Assembly (NCBI RefSeq): GCF_007827275.1
Contig: NZ_VISE01000001.1
Span: 3,410,001-3,474,000 of the forward strand
Origin: Gillisia sp. Hel_I_86
GTDB taxonomy: Bacteria; Bacteroidota; Bacteroidia; Flavobacteriales; Flavobacteriaceae
Length of the DNA: 64,000 bases
Direction of reading: 5' to 3'
Positions 26,677 through 35,761 of this stretch are shown piece by piece. How positions within the stretch are numbered: the first letter of the stretch is position 1; each line of letters begins with the position of its first letter. The notes beneath the pieces were generated by a model. The model did no database searches, was not told the origin of the DNA, and worked only from the letters and a program-made list of their open reading frames with translations. The position numbers were made by a program, and so were the translations under genes.

Positions 26677-27951
26677 TTAAATTTCTCCATTTTCTAATTT
26701 ATCTAATTTTTCCTGTAGTTTTTTATTGTCTCCAATTTCAAGTCCTTTTTTGAATTCTTTAATCGCATTTAAAGTATCAGACTGAAATAAGTAATAATCT
26801 CCCAAAGATTCATAAACGTTTGGACTTTTAGGATAGTTTTTAATGTTCAAATTCAACAATTCATAGGCTTTTTTAGGCATATCATTATACATAAATCCAT
26901 TACCGATTGAGTTTATATAATTTTCAGGTGGAATTACTTCATAACCAAATTTATTCGAAATATTCGCATAATGGGAATTGATTAAATTCAGTATTTCTTG
27001 ATGGTTTAATGTTGAGTTTTCAGAATAGAAATCATTTACTTCATTAAGTTTATACCAAGAAAAAAGAAATTTAAGAGCATCATATTCGGCAATAAATGGA
27101 ACACTTCCGTGGTCATCATTTTCGTAGTATTTCCAATCAAATAATAATCCATTATCTTTTTTTGCGTCAAGAGAATTAACAAATTGTAATACTGATTTGA
27201 TATGTACTGTGAAATATGTGTCGGGAACACTATCATTTTGGACTTTCTCAATATCCATTCCAGATTCCATTGTATTTGCTATTCCAACGTAAAGTGCTCT
27301 ATTATCAAATTTATTTACAGATAAAATGGAATCAGCTACATTTAAAAAAGCACGATTGTCCCACCATAAACTTGGGTCTATTGCGACGTAATTGTTAAAA
27401 AGCTCTTTTCTATTTACTAAAGCATTAATTACGCTTAAACCTCCAAAAGAATGGCCAACAAAAGTTTTGTAAGTAGTTGCAGGATATTTTTTCTCTACGT
27501 GTGGAATTAATTCTTTCTCAATAAAATCAAGAAATTTATTTCCACCACCAGATGGATATTGAATGCTATCGCCAGACATAACATCAATATCAACTTTTGT
27601 TGGTGTCATATCTAAAGACCTAATTGTATTAGCGATGCCAACAATAATCATTTCTGGCACAATCATATTACTGCTTAAATGCTCAATTATTCCACTTACA
27701 GATTTGAAATTTGAAGGTCCATCTAATAAATATAATACTGGATATTTAGTTTTGTATAAAGAACTGTCTTTAGCAGATTCAGGTATATGTATCCATAATG
27801 CACGAGATTCGTCCAGAATTTCAGAGTAGATACTGTCCTTTTGTCCGATGACTATTTGATTTTTTCGACTTTCACTTTTTACCGGTTTTTCTTCCTGTTT
27901 ACAACTAAAAAAGCCTAAAATTATTAACGCAAATACTAAAAGGTTTTTCAT
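26677..27951 (-). CDS. Esterase-type alpha/beta hydrolase lipoprotein with TPR tail (cassette C26)
   Basis: 424 residues. A signal peptide with lipobox (ILGFFSC, Cys17) predicts a lipid-anchored envelope protein. The body is a putative-esterase-family hydrolase related to ferric-enterobactin/IroE-type esterases: YPVLYLLDG is the oxyanion-side strand, GHSFGG holds the nucleophile Ser168, and a late DDHGSV supplies the His. The last 80 residues form tetratricopeptide-like helices (YESLGDYYLFQSDTLNAIKEFKKGLEIG). It is the only gene of C26 and one of the longest single cassette genes here. The substrate cannot be told. Confidence 0.85.
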   Translation of the reverse strand: MKNLLVFALIILGFFSCKQEEKPVKSESRKNQIVIGQKDSIYSEILDESRALWIHIPESAKDSSLYKTKYPVLYLLDGPSNFKSVSGIIEHLSSNMIVPEMIIVGIANTIRSLDMTPTKVDIDVMSGDSIQYPSGGGNKFLDFIEKELIPHVEKKYPATTYKTFVGHSFGGLSVINALVNRKELFNNYVAIDPSLWWDNRAFLNVADSILSVNKFDNRALYVGIANTMESGMDIEKVQNDSVPDTYFTVHIKSVLQFVNSLDAKKDNGLLFDWKYYENDDHGSVPFIAEYDALKFLFSWYKLNEVNDFYSENSTLNHQEILNLINSHYANISNKFGYEVIPPENYINSIGNGFMYNDMPKKAYELLNLNIKNYPKSPNVYESLGDYYLFQSDTLNAIKEFKKGLEIGDNKKLQEKLDKLENGEI

Positions 27952-27989
27952 AATTATAATTGGTTACTCGGTTTTCCCACAATGAATGG

Positions 27990-28117
27990 CAACGGTCTTG
28001 TTTAACGCAAGTGGCGCGGAGTAGGGACGCAAACTTGTCGGCTTAGTTGTTTTTTAATTGGTCTCTAAAATAACACTTTTCACCAGAATGCCCGCTATTT
28101 GCTGTTAAACGATGTTG
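27990..28117 (-). repeat. attC of cassette C25
   Basis: A complete site; GTGGCGCGGAG replaces GTGGCGTGGAG. The C25 arms GTTGTAGAGC and GCTCTACAAC pair. Intron copy 5 begins 9 nt after its edge. Confidence 0.9.
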
Positions 28118-28126
28118 TAGAGCGTT

Positions 28127-30113
28127 GTGTGTCCTGTGTTGCTTCGGGATACAATTTAAGTAAAATTGAGGAGCAACAAAACTGTAATTGAGATGAGAGT
28201 CTCATAATTTTCTGGAAACGACCCCGGCATTTGTTTCGGGTGGAAACACGCAAGAAGATTTTGGGGATTGGTCTCTCGGCTGGGATGTTTAGGCATACCG
28301 GTCAAACCGCCTTATGGGGCTTACCTTTCACGGGTTGGTCTTGAGCGATAAGGTCAAAGGCGCTACTGCCACTTGTAGGGTAATGTAGTTTGCTATGGTG
28401 GGGGTAAAGAAGCTGAACGAGATGTGAGTGAACCCTTGTAGAAGTGTCGTAAACAACTTTAGTATTGTCAAAATCGAGGGATGGGCGGTCCCGAGAGACA
28501 GGACTTGACGGGAGTAACCTATTTACTGGTCAAGTGGCAATCGGCATAAAGAGGGCAGGAGCTTTACTTACGGCTCAATTACGGAACAGGAGAAGCTAAT
28601 GGCAGGTGCGAAAATTCCACAACCCCGAAGGGCAAGGAAGAAATTAGCCATACGTGCCATTAGTGACGGATTATCCCGTAGTAGCGATGAGCATCCTGTA
28701 ATGGGATGGGAGCGAAGGGGCTGACTTAACAGTTTTAACTTGTATTACAACTAATGTAGATTAGGATGATTTTCAAAGAGAAACAAAAGTCGCAACCGAT
28801 AGATAAGCGACAGGTAATGGAAGCCTTTAAGAAGGTACGCAGTAACAAGGGTGCATCGGGTGTCGATAAAGTATCGATTTCCGAAGTGTCCGCTCGCCCT
28901 ATGAAATACCTTTATCCCGTATGGAACAGGTTAGCGAGTGGAAGTTACTTTCCCAAGCCCGTTCGCGAAGTAGAAATACCCAAAGCAGATGGCAGGATAC
29001 GGAAACTGGGCATCCCGACGGTACAAGACCGAACGGCTCAAATGGTAATTAGAGAGGAGCTGGAGCAGCTTGCAGATAAGCGGTTCAGCAAAAGTTCCTT
29101 TGGCTATCGACCGAACAAATCGGCGCACCAAGCCATAAAGCAATGCAGGGAAAACTGTATGGCGATGGATTGGGCAATAGATTTGGACATCAAGAGTTTT
29201 TTTGATGAGATAGACCACGATTTAATGCTCAAAGCATTGGGTCACTTTACCAAAGAGAAGCACATTCACTTGTACGTGACACGTTGGTTAAAAGCCAGTG
29301 TCCAAAAGAAAGATGGGAGTGTTCATCCCCGTAGCAAAGGCACACCACAGGGAGGTGTTATAAGCCCATTATTGGCAAACATTTTCCTAGACGTTGTTTT
29401 TGACAAATGGATTGAACAGCACCATCCCGAAGTAAAGTTTGAACGATATGCAGATGATATTATCATCCATTGTGCAAACTTCAAACAAGCCCTGCGGACT
29501 TTGGAAGCGGTAAAAGCCAGATTTGAGCAATGCAAGTTGCAGATAAAGAAAGGCAAGAGCAATATTGTTTATTGCAAGCGCAACCAAAAGAAGCACCCAC
29601 CGTTCAAGGTCCACTATGTAACCTTCAGTTTTTTAGGTTTTACATTCAAACCAAGAATGGTAAAGGGCTACTACGGGAACTTTCATTTGGGTTTCACGCC
29701 CGCCATCAGCCGCCAAAGTCAAAAGCGAATCAATCAAACCTTGTTCAAGATGAAACTGCACCGTATGGTTCACTTGCGCCTGCCCGATTTGGCAGGCATT
29801 ATAGCGAACAAAGTACGAGGGTGGATTCATTATTACGGCAAGGTGCGAATGAGCGAACTACATTATGTGTTCCGCTTTTTGAATATGCGACTGGCTAAAT
29901 GGGTACGCAACAAATATCGGCGATTTAGGCGTAAACATTGGTTCTTTGCCTACAAATGGTTACAGGAGACTGCCAAGCAGTTTCCCAATCTATTTGTGCA
30001 TTGGCAATATGGTTTTACGCCTTAGACTTGTTAAGAAGAGCCGTATGATGTGAGAGCATCACGTACGGTTCTGAGAGAGGTTTAGGGGTGCAATTCCCCT
30101 TTACCTACTCGAC
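28127..30113 (+). mobile_element. Group IIC-like intron, copy 5 (complete)
   Basis: 1987 nt, with 5' exon TAGAGCGTT. It is inserted in the 3' end of the C25 gene. The two cassette arms still pair perfectly, so this copy is a simple insertion without rearrangement. Confidence 0.93.
28766..30025 (+). CDS. Group II intron reverse transcriptase/maturase (copy 5)
   Basis: 419 residues, majority allele, intact YADD and X domain. Its surrounding cassette shows the original target cleanly, which makes this copy the best reference for the insertion site. Confidence 0.95.
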   Translation: MIFKEKQKSQPIDKRQVMEAFKKVRSNKGASGVDKVSISEVSARPMKYLYPVWNRLASGSYFPKPVREVEIPKADGRIRKLGIPTVQDRTAQMVIREELEQLADKRFSKSSFGYRPNKSAHQAIKQCRENCMAMDWAIDLDIKSFFDEIDHDLMLKALGHFTKEKHIHLYVTRWLKASVQKKDGSVHPRSKGTPQGGVISPLLANIFLDVVFDKWIEQHHPEVKFERYADDIIIHCANFKQALRTLEAVKARFEQCKLQIKKGKSNIVYCKRNQKKHPPFKVHYVTFSFLGFTFKPRMVKGYYGNFHLGFTPAISRQSQKRINQTLFKMKLHRMVHLRLPDLAGIIANKVRGWIHYYGKVRMSELHYVFRFLNMRLAKWVRNKYRRFRRKHWFFAYKWLQETAKQFPNLFVHWQYGFTP

Positions 30114-30571
30114 TTTATCTCAGTCACTAATTGGTCGGATCTTTCTGAACTCAATATATACTTATTGTTTTTCGTTGTAATTCGAATCATATTCCTTCTA
30201 TCTTTTACTAAGCTAATAGAATTGTCCATCGTATTTCCGATGAATCCGAAAACCCCTTTACTTCCATAAGTCATTGTCAAATTCGAAAATTCTAATTTCT
30301 CAACATTAAGTATATCGGTCATTGGAATTTCAATTTGTCCGATGTTTTTCTTTAATATGATTATTTTCTTTTCGAGTATTATCTTATCCAAGGAATTAGC
30401 ATAAAAATAAATTACAGATCCTATAATCAGCAGACTCAAAATAACTCCACCGATCAATCCGAAACTTTTATCCATCGTAACTAAAATCAGTACGACTAAT
30501 GTCAGTAAAATTAGAATACTTATTGTCGCAATTTTAACAAACACGGAACTTTTACTTAAATAGATGTTCAT
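30101..30571 (-). CDS. Membrane protein with PH-like domain (cassette C25)
   Basis: 156 codons from the ATG at 30571, preceded by an AAGGAG-type ribosome site; the open frame upstream of this ATG is attC and cassette arm. Two hydrophobic helices (KIATISILILLTLVVLILV and LIGGVILSLLIIGSVIYFY) are followed by a soluble domain (IILEKKIIILKKNIGQIEIP through ITTKNNKYILSSE) resembling bacterial pleckstrin-homology-like domains. The stop lies in intron copy 5. Joining the exons without the intron would read EIK then on into the attC for a few residues before a stop, so only the extreme tail has changed. Confidence 0.75.
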   Translation of the reverse strand: MNIYLSKSSVFVKIATISILILLTLVVLILVTMDKSFGLIGGVILSLLIIGSVIYFYANSLDKIILEKKIIILKKNIGQIEIPMTDILNVEKLEFSNLTMTYGSKGVFGFIGNTMDNSISLVKDRRNMIRITTKNNKYILSSERSDQLVTEIKSSR

Positions 30572-30596
30572 TTTTCTCCTTTTTTTTAATGCTCTA

Positions 30597-30724
30597 CAAC
30601 GGTCTTGTTTAACGCAAGTGGCGTGGAGTAAGTACGCGAACTTGTCGGTTTTGTTGTTTGTTACTTGGTCTCTAAAATAACACTTTTCAATCGAATGCCC
30701 GCTATTTGCTGTTAAACGATGTTG
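30597..30724 (-). repeat. attC of cassette C24
   Basis: A complete site with the private features GGAGTAAGTACGCG and TTTTCAATCGAATGCCC. The same variant recurs at 52144-52271 left of the duplicate cassette C5, which shows that the attC on the left travels with the cassette. The C24 arms GTTGTGCACA and TGTGCACAAC pair. Confidence 0.92.
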
Positions 30725-31005
30725 TGCACAGTACAATTGAAATTAATTATTTCTTTATATAACTATGAAAATGCATCAAAATTTTATATTGCATTATAAG
30801 TAATTTGATTTTTGGATAGTCATATTATTTGGATATCAGAATTAATTTTACAATAAAGTCTTAACAGAGCAATTTTTATACTGTTTTGAGTTGAAAATAA
30901 ATAAGTGGACAAATCTAATCTGATTTGCCCACTTGTTGTAGATCTTTTGAATGATAAATATTTAAAATTTTTATACGTGTTACAAATCAATTTTTTTTAT
31001 CATTT
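30725..31005. other. Noncoding 3' part of cassette C24
   Basis: About 280 bp between the attC edge and the lipoprotein stop. An inverted repeat (AGTGGACAAATCTAATC at 30904-30920 with GATTTGCCCACTTG at 30922-30935) could act as a terminator hairpin after the gene. I see no gene. Confidence 0.45.
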
Positions 31006-31344
31006 CTATTGCTCCGTTATAATTATTGGTTCTTGCTCTGTAATTTCTATTACTGCATTATGTGATCTTTGTTCAGTAATGGTTATTGGCTCTTGTTCTA
31101 CGATTTCTATTATTGCCTCGTTTGATTTCTGTTTAGTATAAGTTATTGGCTGTTGTTCTACAATCTCAATTACTTCGTAATTTGATTTCTGCTCAGTAAT
31201 AGTTATTGGTTCTTGCTCTACGATTTCAATTGCTACATTATTTAATTTCTGTTCAGTAATAATGTTTTCGTTAGAATCAACGTTCTCCGAACACGAGTAA
31301 AGTAAAAATCCAAGTAATGCTAAAAAAATTGTTTGCTTTTTCAT
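31006..31344 (-). CDS. Repeat lipoprotein, copy A (cassette C24)
   Basis: A 112-residue protein with signal and lipobox (LLGFLLYSC). The rest is four tandem 20-residue repeats with the core VIEIVEQEPITITEQKSN, each differing at a few positions, the last ending at the stop. High Glu, Gln, Ile and Thr content suggests an extended beta-type surface structure. It is identical to the gene at 52553-52891 in C5. Function unknown. Confidence 0.75.
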   Translation of the reverse strand: MKKQTIFLALLGFLLYSCSENVDSNENIITEQKLNNVAIEIVEQEPITITEQKSNYEVIEIVEQQPITYTKQKSNEAIIEIVEQEPITITEQRSHNAVIEITEQEPIIITEQ

Positions 31345-31441
31345 AATTTATTGATTTTTAAAGCAATATAATAAAATTATCTCAATTAGTATATGTTTTA
31401 GTTAAGTTATTGAATGGAGCATTTTGTTTATGTATTGTGCA

Positions 31442-31569
31442 CAACGGTCTTGTTTAACGCAAGTGGCGTGGAGTAGGGACACGTTTTTGTCGGCTTTGTT
31501 GTTTTCTTTTTGCTCTCTAAAATAACGCTTTTCAGCACAATGCCCGACATTTGCTGTTAAACGATGTTG
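31442..31569 (-). repeat. attC of cassette C23
   Basis: A complete site with GGACACGTTTTTGTCGG in the centre and CCCGACATTTGC for the usual CCCGCTATTTGC. It separates C24 from ORF-less C23. The C23 arms are GTTGCTAACA and TGTTTGCAAC (9 of 10 pairing). Confidence 0.88.
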
Positions 31570-32113
31570 CTAACAGGAAAAACTCCACCATTGATGTTTT
31601 GAAAACCTTAACAAATTAGCTCAATTTTTGTTTTTATCGATCATTTTTTAAAAGTTTTTGTGAGTTTAGGAAGCGTTTTTTTTACTTTCTAAAAATAATC
31701 TTTCTCCATTTTTTCAATATTTGGATCCGAGTAGAATCAGTTTTTAAAGTTCAAAATTCTCATTTTTAGATTTCCTTCTTTTTTTTATCTTTTAAAAGTT
31801 GTTTTCTTAAATTTAATTTTTCTTTGAAATAGTCGGGGTAATTTTGTCAATTATCGAGAAACTTTATTTGATTTTTTTCTTAATAGTGAAGTGAAATTAT
31901 CATTTTGGAACAGTCCGCTTTTTTTGTCATTTATCATGCAATTTTAAATGAAAACATTCTTGTTTTTTATGAATCGGAGCAGGATTTTTTCATGAAAGTT
32001 TTAGTTAGCAAACAACTGCTCATTTTGTCAATTTTTAGTACTTATATTTTTTTTCGGTCTCTTTTTTCCTTTTCTTCTAAATAAAAAATCATTCATTTTT
32101 TCTTGTTTGCAAC
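31567..32113 (-). other. ORF-less cassette C23 (family 2)
   Basis: About 545 bp without a credible gene. It is similar along its length to C11 (46757-47291): shared blocks include GTTGTTTTCTTAA, AATAGTCGG and GTCAATTWTCGAGAA, and both end TTTTTCTTGTWTGCAAC. A GGATCCGAGTAGAATCAG element at 31724-31741 relates it to the tandem units of family 1. Confidence 0.7.
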
Positions 32114-32239
32114 GGTCTCGTATATCGACAAGTGGCGCGGAATTATGGATGCGGATTTGTCGGCTTAACTGTTTTGTTTGTTATGGAAACTAATTTAGTA
32201 CTTTTCTATTAAACCCGCCATTTGCGATATACGTTGTTA
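32110..32239 (-). repeat. Divergent attC of cassette C22 (TATATCGACAAG type)
   Basis: It has CAACGGTCTCGTATATCGAC on the left and GCGATATACGTTGTTA on the right, with the inner arm GGATGCGGATTTGTCGG. The same type occurs at 39346-39475, so it is a second attC lineage. The C22 arms GTTATACCGC and GCGGTATAAC pair over ten bases. Confidence 0.85.
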
Positions 32240-32251
32240 TACCGCGTTAAA

Positions 32252-32554
32252 TTACAAATCTCTCTTTAATTTTTCGGGATCTTTTCTGGTGTCAAATATT
32301 GTAACAATATTTATTTTTTCTTCGTTGAAACTATAAAATAGAGTTGTCTGTTTTGTTATTACACATCTTCTTAACCCCTTTTCTTTTGTGGATTCCGGGA
32401 ATATTTCTGGTTGCTCTTTTATGATTTCAATATTTCTATCTAATTTTTGAACGAACTCAGATTTTACTTTGTAAGACCATTTTTTAATCAAATATTCAAA
32501 TAGGTCTTCTAGTTTTTCTTTCGCAATATCTGATGTAACTACAGTTCTACTCAT
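32252..32554 (-). CDS. ParE/RelE-superfamily toxin (cassette C22)
   Basis: 100 residues. AKEKLEDLFEYLIKKWSYKVKSEFVQKLDRNIEIIKEQPEIFPES followed by GLRRCVITKQTTLFYSFNEEKINIVTIFDTRKDP is the typical ParE layout of Bacteroidota. Targets in the family are gyrase (ParE) or ribosome-bound mRNA (RelE). Its start overlaps the antitoxin stop by one base. It is a homologue, not a copy, of the C4 toxin at 53129. Confidence 0.9.
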   Translation of the reverse strand: MSRTVVTSDIAKEKLEDLFEYLIKKWSYKVKSEFVQKLDRNIEIIKEQPEIFPESTKEKGLRRCVITKQTTLFYSFNEEKINIVTIFDTRKDPEKLKRDL

Positions 32555-32775
32555 TATCTATGTTTGGCCATAAATGATTCGTAGTCAGTGGTTTTTCCTT
32601 GTTCTATTTGTTTCCTTGCTTCTTTTATTTCCTTTTTTTGGTCAGAAGATAAATCCTCCCAAAAATCGGTAGTTTTTTCTTTTTTAAAAATTTGTTGAAT
32701 AGACTTAATGATCTTAGGATTATCAGTATTTAATAACAATTTTGCCAACTCTATCTTTTCAGCTTGAATATTCAT
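32554..32775 (-). CDS. Antitoxin of the ParE pair (cassette C22)
   Basis: 73 residues from the ATG at 32775. The segment QAEKIELAKLLLNTDNPKIIKSIQQIFKKEK then WEDLSSDQKKEIKEARKQIEQGKTTDYESFM is the common Bacteroidota antitoxin pattern found ahead of ParE genes. The first half would bind DNA, and the second half, with the EQG motif, binds the toxin. It is the first gene in the cassette. Confidence 0.88.
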   Translation of the reverse strand: MNIQAEKIELAKLLLNTDNPKIIKSIQQIFKKEKTTDFWEDLSSDQKKEIKEARKQIEQGKTTDYESFMAKHR

Positions 32776-32850
32776 AAGCAAGTCATTTCTAACAAAAATA
32801 ATGAATATTAAATAAATTTAAGTTCAATTCTCACTGTTTTTAATGCGGTA

Positions 32851-32978
32851 TAACGGTCTTGTTTAACGCAAGTGGCGTGGGGTTGGGACGCGAACTTGTC
32901 GGTTTTGTTGTTTGTTAATTGGTCTCTAAAATAACGCTTTTCACCAGAATGCCCGCTATTTGCTGTTAAACGATGTTG
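32851..32978 (-). repeat. attC of cassette C21
   Basis: A complete standard site bearing GGGGTTGGGACGCG. It separates the ParE pair from ORF-less C21. The arms of C21, GTTGCATACC and GCTTTGCAAC, pair only at the first six bases. Confidence 0.88.
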
Positions 32979-33527
32979 CATACCGTTGTGATGTTCAGAT
33001 TTTGTTGTTTTGTTGTCAATCTTTTTTTGTTGTTTTTGTTCTTTTCTGGATCTCGAATTAACTTTTCACGTTCTCGAGTAAGAATCAGTTTTTAAGTTTT
33101 TGTTCTTAATCCTTTTTATCATTTTTACGTTTGAGTGAAAGTTAGAATTATAAATCTAAGAGCATTCAAATTCTCCCTTTTTCGCACCTTTAAATTTTAG
33201 CAATTTTTATCTAAAGACCTTTAAAATTTTCATTTTTCACGTTTGAGTAAGAAATTCAGCGTCCTGCATTTAAAAATTATTGATTATCAGTTCAAATTTT
33301 CAATTCTAATTTTCTCATTTTCGAAAGGATCCGCTCACTGATTTTAAGGGCATCCAATTTTCCCATTTTTTATCCTTGTCAACTTTTCCATAAAACTCGC
33401 GCTTGAGTGGTTTTTGTTTTACTAAAATCTTGAAAAAGTCAGCGCAACAGTTGCGAAAGAGTGTTTTTTTTCATTCAGATTTGCCGTTATTTTTTTGCGT
33501 TTTTCATTCTGAGTAATGCTTTGCAAC
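32976..33527 (-). other. ORF-less cassette C21 (divergent family 1)
   Basis: About 550 bp with no gene. It contains several degenerate units of the family 1 pattern (TTTTTACGTTTGAGTGAAAG near 33120, TTTTTCACGTTTGAGTAAG near 33234, then CTCACTGATTTTAAGGGCATC) and the palindrome CGCAACAGTTGCG at 33443-33455. The spacing and order match C10 although the sequence has drifted. Confidence 0.7.
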
Positions 33528-33649
33528 GGTCTTGTATATGAAAAGTAGCGGATTTTACGCACGAACTTTTCGGTTTAACACAGACCATTTTTTATACTAA
33601 CTTACTTTTGTTTCAGCACCAAAACCGCTATTTTTTATATACGTTGTTG
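33524..33649 (-). repeat. Divergent attC of cassette C20
   Basis: A third site type: CAACGGTCTTGTATATGAAA on the left and TTTTATATACGTTGTTG on the right, with inner arms AGTAGCGGATTTTACGC and CAAAACCGCTA. The C20 arms GTTGTGTTT and AAACACAAC pair. It belongs to the 5-kb R-M cassette. Confidence 0.8.
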
Positions 33650-33659
33650 TGTTTTCGTA

Positions 33660-35646
33660 GTGTGTCCTGTGTTGCTTCGGGATACAATTTAAGTAAAATT
33701 GAGGAGCAACAAAACTGTAATTGAGATGAGAGTCTCATAATTTTCTGGAAACGACCCCGGCATTTGTTTCGGGTGGAAACACGCAAGAAGATTTTGGGGA
33801 TTGGTCTCTCGGCTGGGATGTTTAGGCATACCGGTCAAACCGCCTTATGGGGCTTACCTTTCACGGGTTGGTCTTGAGCGATAAGGTCAAAGGCGCTACT
33901 GCCACTTGTAGGGTAATGTAGTTTGCTATGGTGGGGGTAAAGAAGCTGAACGAGATGTGAGTGAACCCTTGTAGAAGTGTCGTAAACAACTTTAGTATTG
34001 TCAAAATCGAGGGATGGGCGGTCCCGAGAGACAGGACTTGACGGGAGTAACCTATTTACTGGTCAAGTGGCAATCGGCATAAAGAGGGCAGGAGCTTTAC
34101 TTACGGCTCAATTACGGAACAGGAGAAGCTAATGGCAGGTGCGAAAATTCCACAACCCCGAAGGGCAAGGAAGAAATTAGCCATACGTGCCATTAGTGAC
34201 GGATTATCCCGTAGTAGCGATGAGCATCCTGTAATGGGATGGGAGCGAAGGGGCTGACTTAACAGTTTTAACTTGTATTACAACTAATGTAGATTAGGAT
34301 GATTTTCAAAGAGAAACAAAAGTCGCAACCGATAGATAAGCGACAGGTAATGGAAGCCTTTAAGAAGGTACGCAGTAACAAGGGTGCATCGGGTGTCGAT
34401 AAAGTATCGATTTCCGAAGTGTCCGCTCGCCCTATGAAATACCTTTATCCCGTATGGAACAGGTTAGCGAGTGGAAGTTACTTTCCCAAGCCCGTTCGCG
34501 AAGTAGAAATACCCAAAGCAGATGGCAGGATACGGAAACTGGGCATCCCGACGGTACAAGACCGAACGGCTCAAATGGTAATTAGAGAGGAGCTGGAGCA
34601 GCTTGCAGATAAGCGGTTCAGCAAAAGTTCCTTTGGCTATCGACCGAACAAATCGGCGCACCAAGCCATAAAGCAATGCAGGGAAAACTGTATGGCGATG
34701 GATTGGGCAATAGATTTGGACATCAAGAGTTTTTTTGATGAGATAGACCACGATTTAATGCTCAAAGCATTGGGTCACTTTACCAAAGAGAAGCACATTC
34801 ACTTGTACGTGACACGTTGGTTAAAAGCCAGTGTCCAAAAGAAAGATGGGAGTGTTCATCCCCGTAGCAAAGGCACACCACAGGGAGGTGTTATAAGCCC
34901 ATTATTGGCAAACATTTTCCTAGACGTTGTTTTTGACAAATGGATTGAACAGCACCATCCCGAAGTAAAGTTTGAACGATATGCAGATGATATTATCATC
35001 CATTGTGCAAACTTCAAACAAGCCCTGCGGACTTTGGAAGCGGTAAAAGCCAGATTTGAGCAATGCAAGTTGCAGATAAAGAAAGGCAAGAGCAATATTG
35101 TTTATTGCAAGCGCAACCAAAAGAAGCACCCACCGTTCAAGGTCCACTATGTAACCTTCAGTTTTTTAGGTTTTACATTCAAACCAAGAATGGTAAAGGG
35201 CTACTACGGGAACTTTCATTTGGGTTTCACGCCCGCCATCAGCCGCCAAAGTCAAAAGCGAATCAATCAAACCTTGTTCAAGATGAAACTGCACCGTATG
35301 GTTCACTTGCGCCTGCCCGATTTGGCAGGCATTATAGCGAACAAAGTACGAGGGTGGATTCATTATTACGGCAAGGTGCGAATGAGCGAACTACATTATG
35401 TGTTCCGCTTTTTGAATATGCGACTGGCTAAATGGGTACGCAACAAATATCGGCGATTTAGGCGTAAACATTGGTTCTTTGCCTACAAATGGTTACAGGA
35501 GACTGCCAAGCAGTTTCCCAATCTATTTGTGCATTGGCAATATGGTTTTACGCCTTAGACTTGTTAAGAAGAGCCGTATGATGTGAGAGCATCACGTACG
35601 GTTCTGAGAGAGGTTTAGGGGTGCAATTCCCCTTTACCTACTCGAC
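33660..35646 (+). mobile_element. Group IIC-like intron, copy 6 (complete)
   Basis: 1987 nt. It is the only copy whose 5' exon ends TCGTA instead of GTT, and whose distance to the attC edge is 10 nt rather than 9. The neighbouring attC is also of a divergent type, so target recognition tolerates different stems. It is inserted about 115 bp after the endonuclease stop and damages no gene. Confidence 0.93.
34299..35558 (+). CDS. Group II intron reverse transcriptase/maturase (copy 6)
   Basis: 419 residues, majority allele, all motifs intact. It lies next to a non-standard attC, which shows that the same protein serves at more than one attC lineage. Confidence 0.95.
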   Translation: MIFKEKQKSQPIDKRQVMEAFKKVRSNKGASGVDKVSISEVSARPMKYLYPVWNRLASGSYFPKPVREVEIPKADGRIRKLGIPTVQDRTAQMVIREELEQLADKRFSKSSFGYRPNKSAHQAIKQCRENCMAMDWAIDLDIKSFFDEIDHDLMLKALGHFTKEKHIHLYVTRWLKASVQKKDGSVHPRSKGTPQGGVISPLLANIFLDVVFDKWIEQHHPEVKFERYADDIIIHCANFKQALRTLEAVKARFEQCKLQIKKGKSNIVYCKRNQKKHPPFKVHYVTFSFLGFTFKPRMVKGYYGNFHLGFTPAISRQSQKRINQTLFKMKLHRMVHLRLPDLAGIIANKVRGWIHYYGKVRMSELHYVFRFLNMRLAKWVRNKYRRFRRKHWFFAYKWLQETAKQFPNLFVHWQYGFTP

Positions 35647-35659
35647 CTTTTTTCCGCAA

Positions 35660-35755
35660 ACTTGCTAGCGTTGGCAAAGACATACTCTTTTGCAATTTTG
35701 GGCTTGTGTGTTGGCTTTGGCGAATTGCAAATGTGTATGGCTTTAAGCGTTGGCA
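35660..35755. repeat. R-M cassette flank repeat, 3' side of the second module
   Basis: This is the counterpart of 4228-4325. AGCGTTGGCAAAGACATAC at the left and GTGTATGGCTTTAAGCGTT at the right form direct AGCGTTGGC ends with an internal inverted AAAGNCATAC. It lies between the endonuclease stop and intron copy 6. Confidence 0.55.
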
Positions 35756-35761
35756 TATCCG

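Noticed and set aside
30572-30736. N-terminal extensions shared by several minus-strand frames (such as NNKTDKFAYLLHATCVKQDRC)
   Set aside because: This peptide is the translation of the attC itself, so the true starts lie inside the cassettes.
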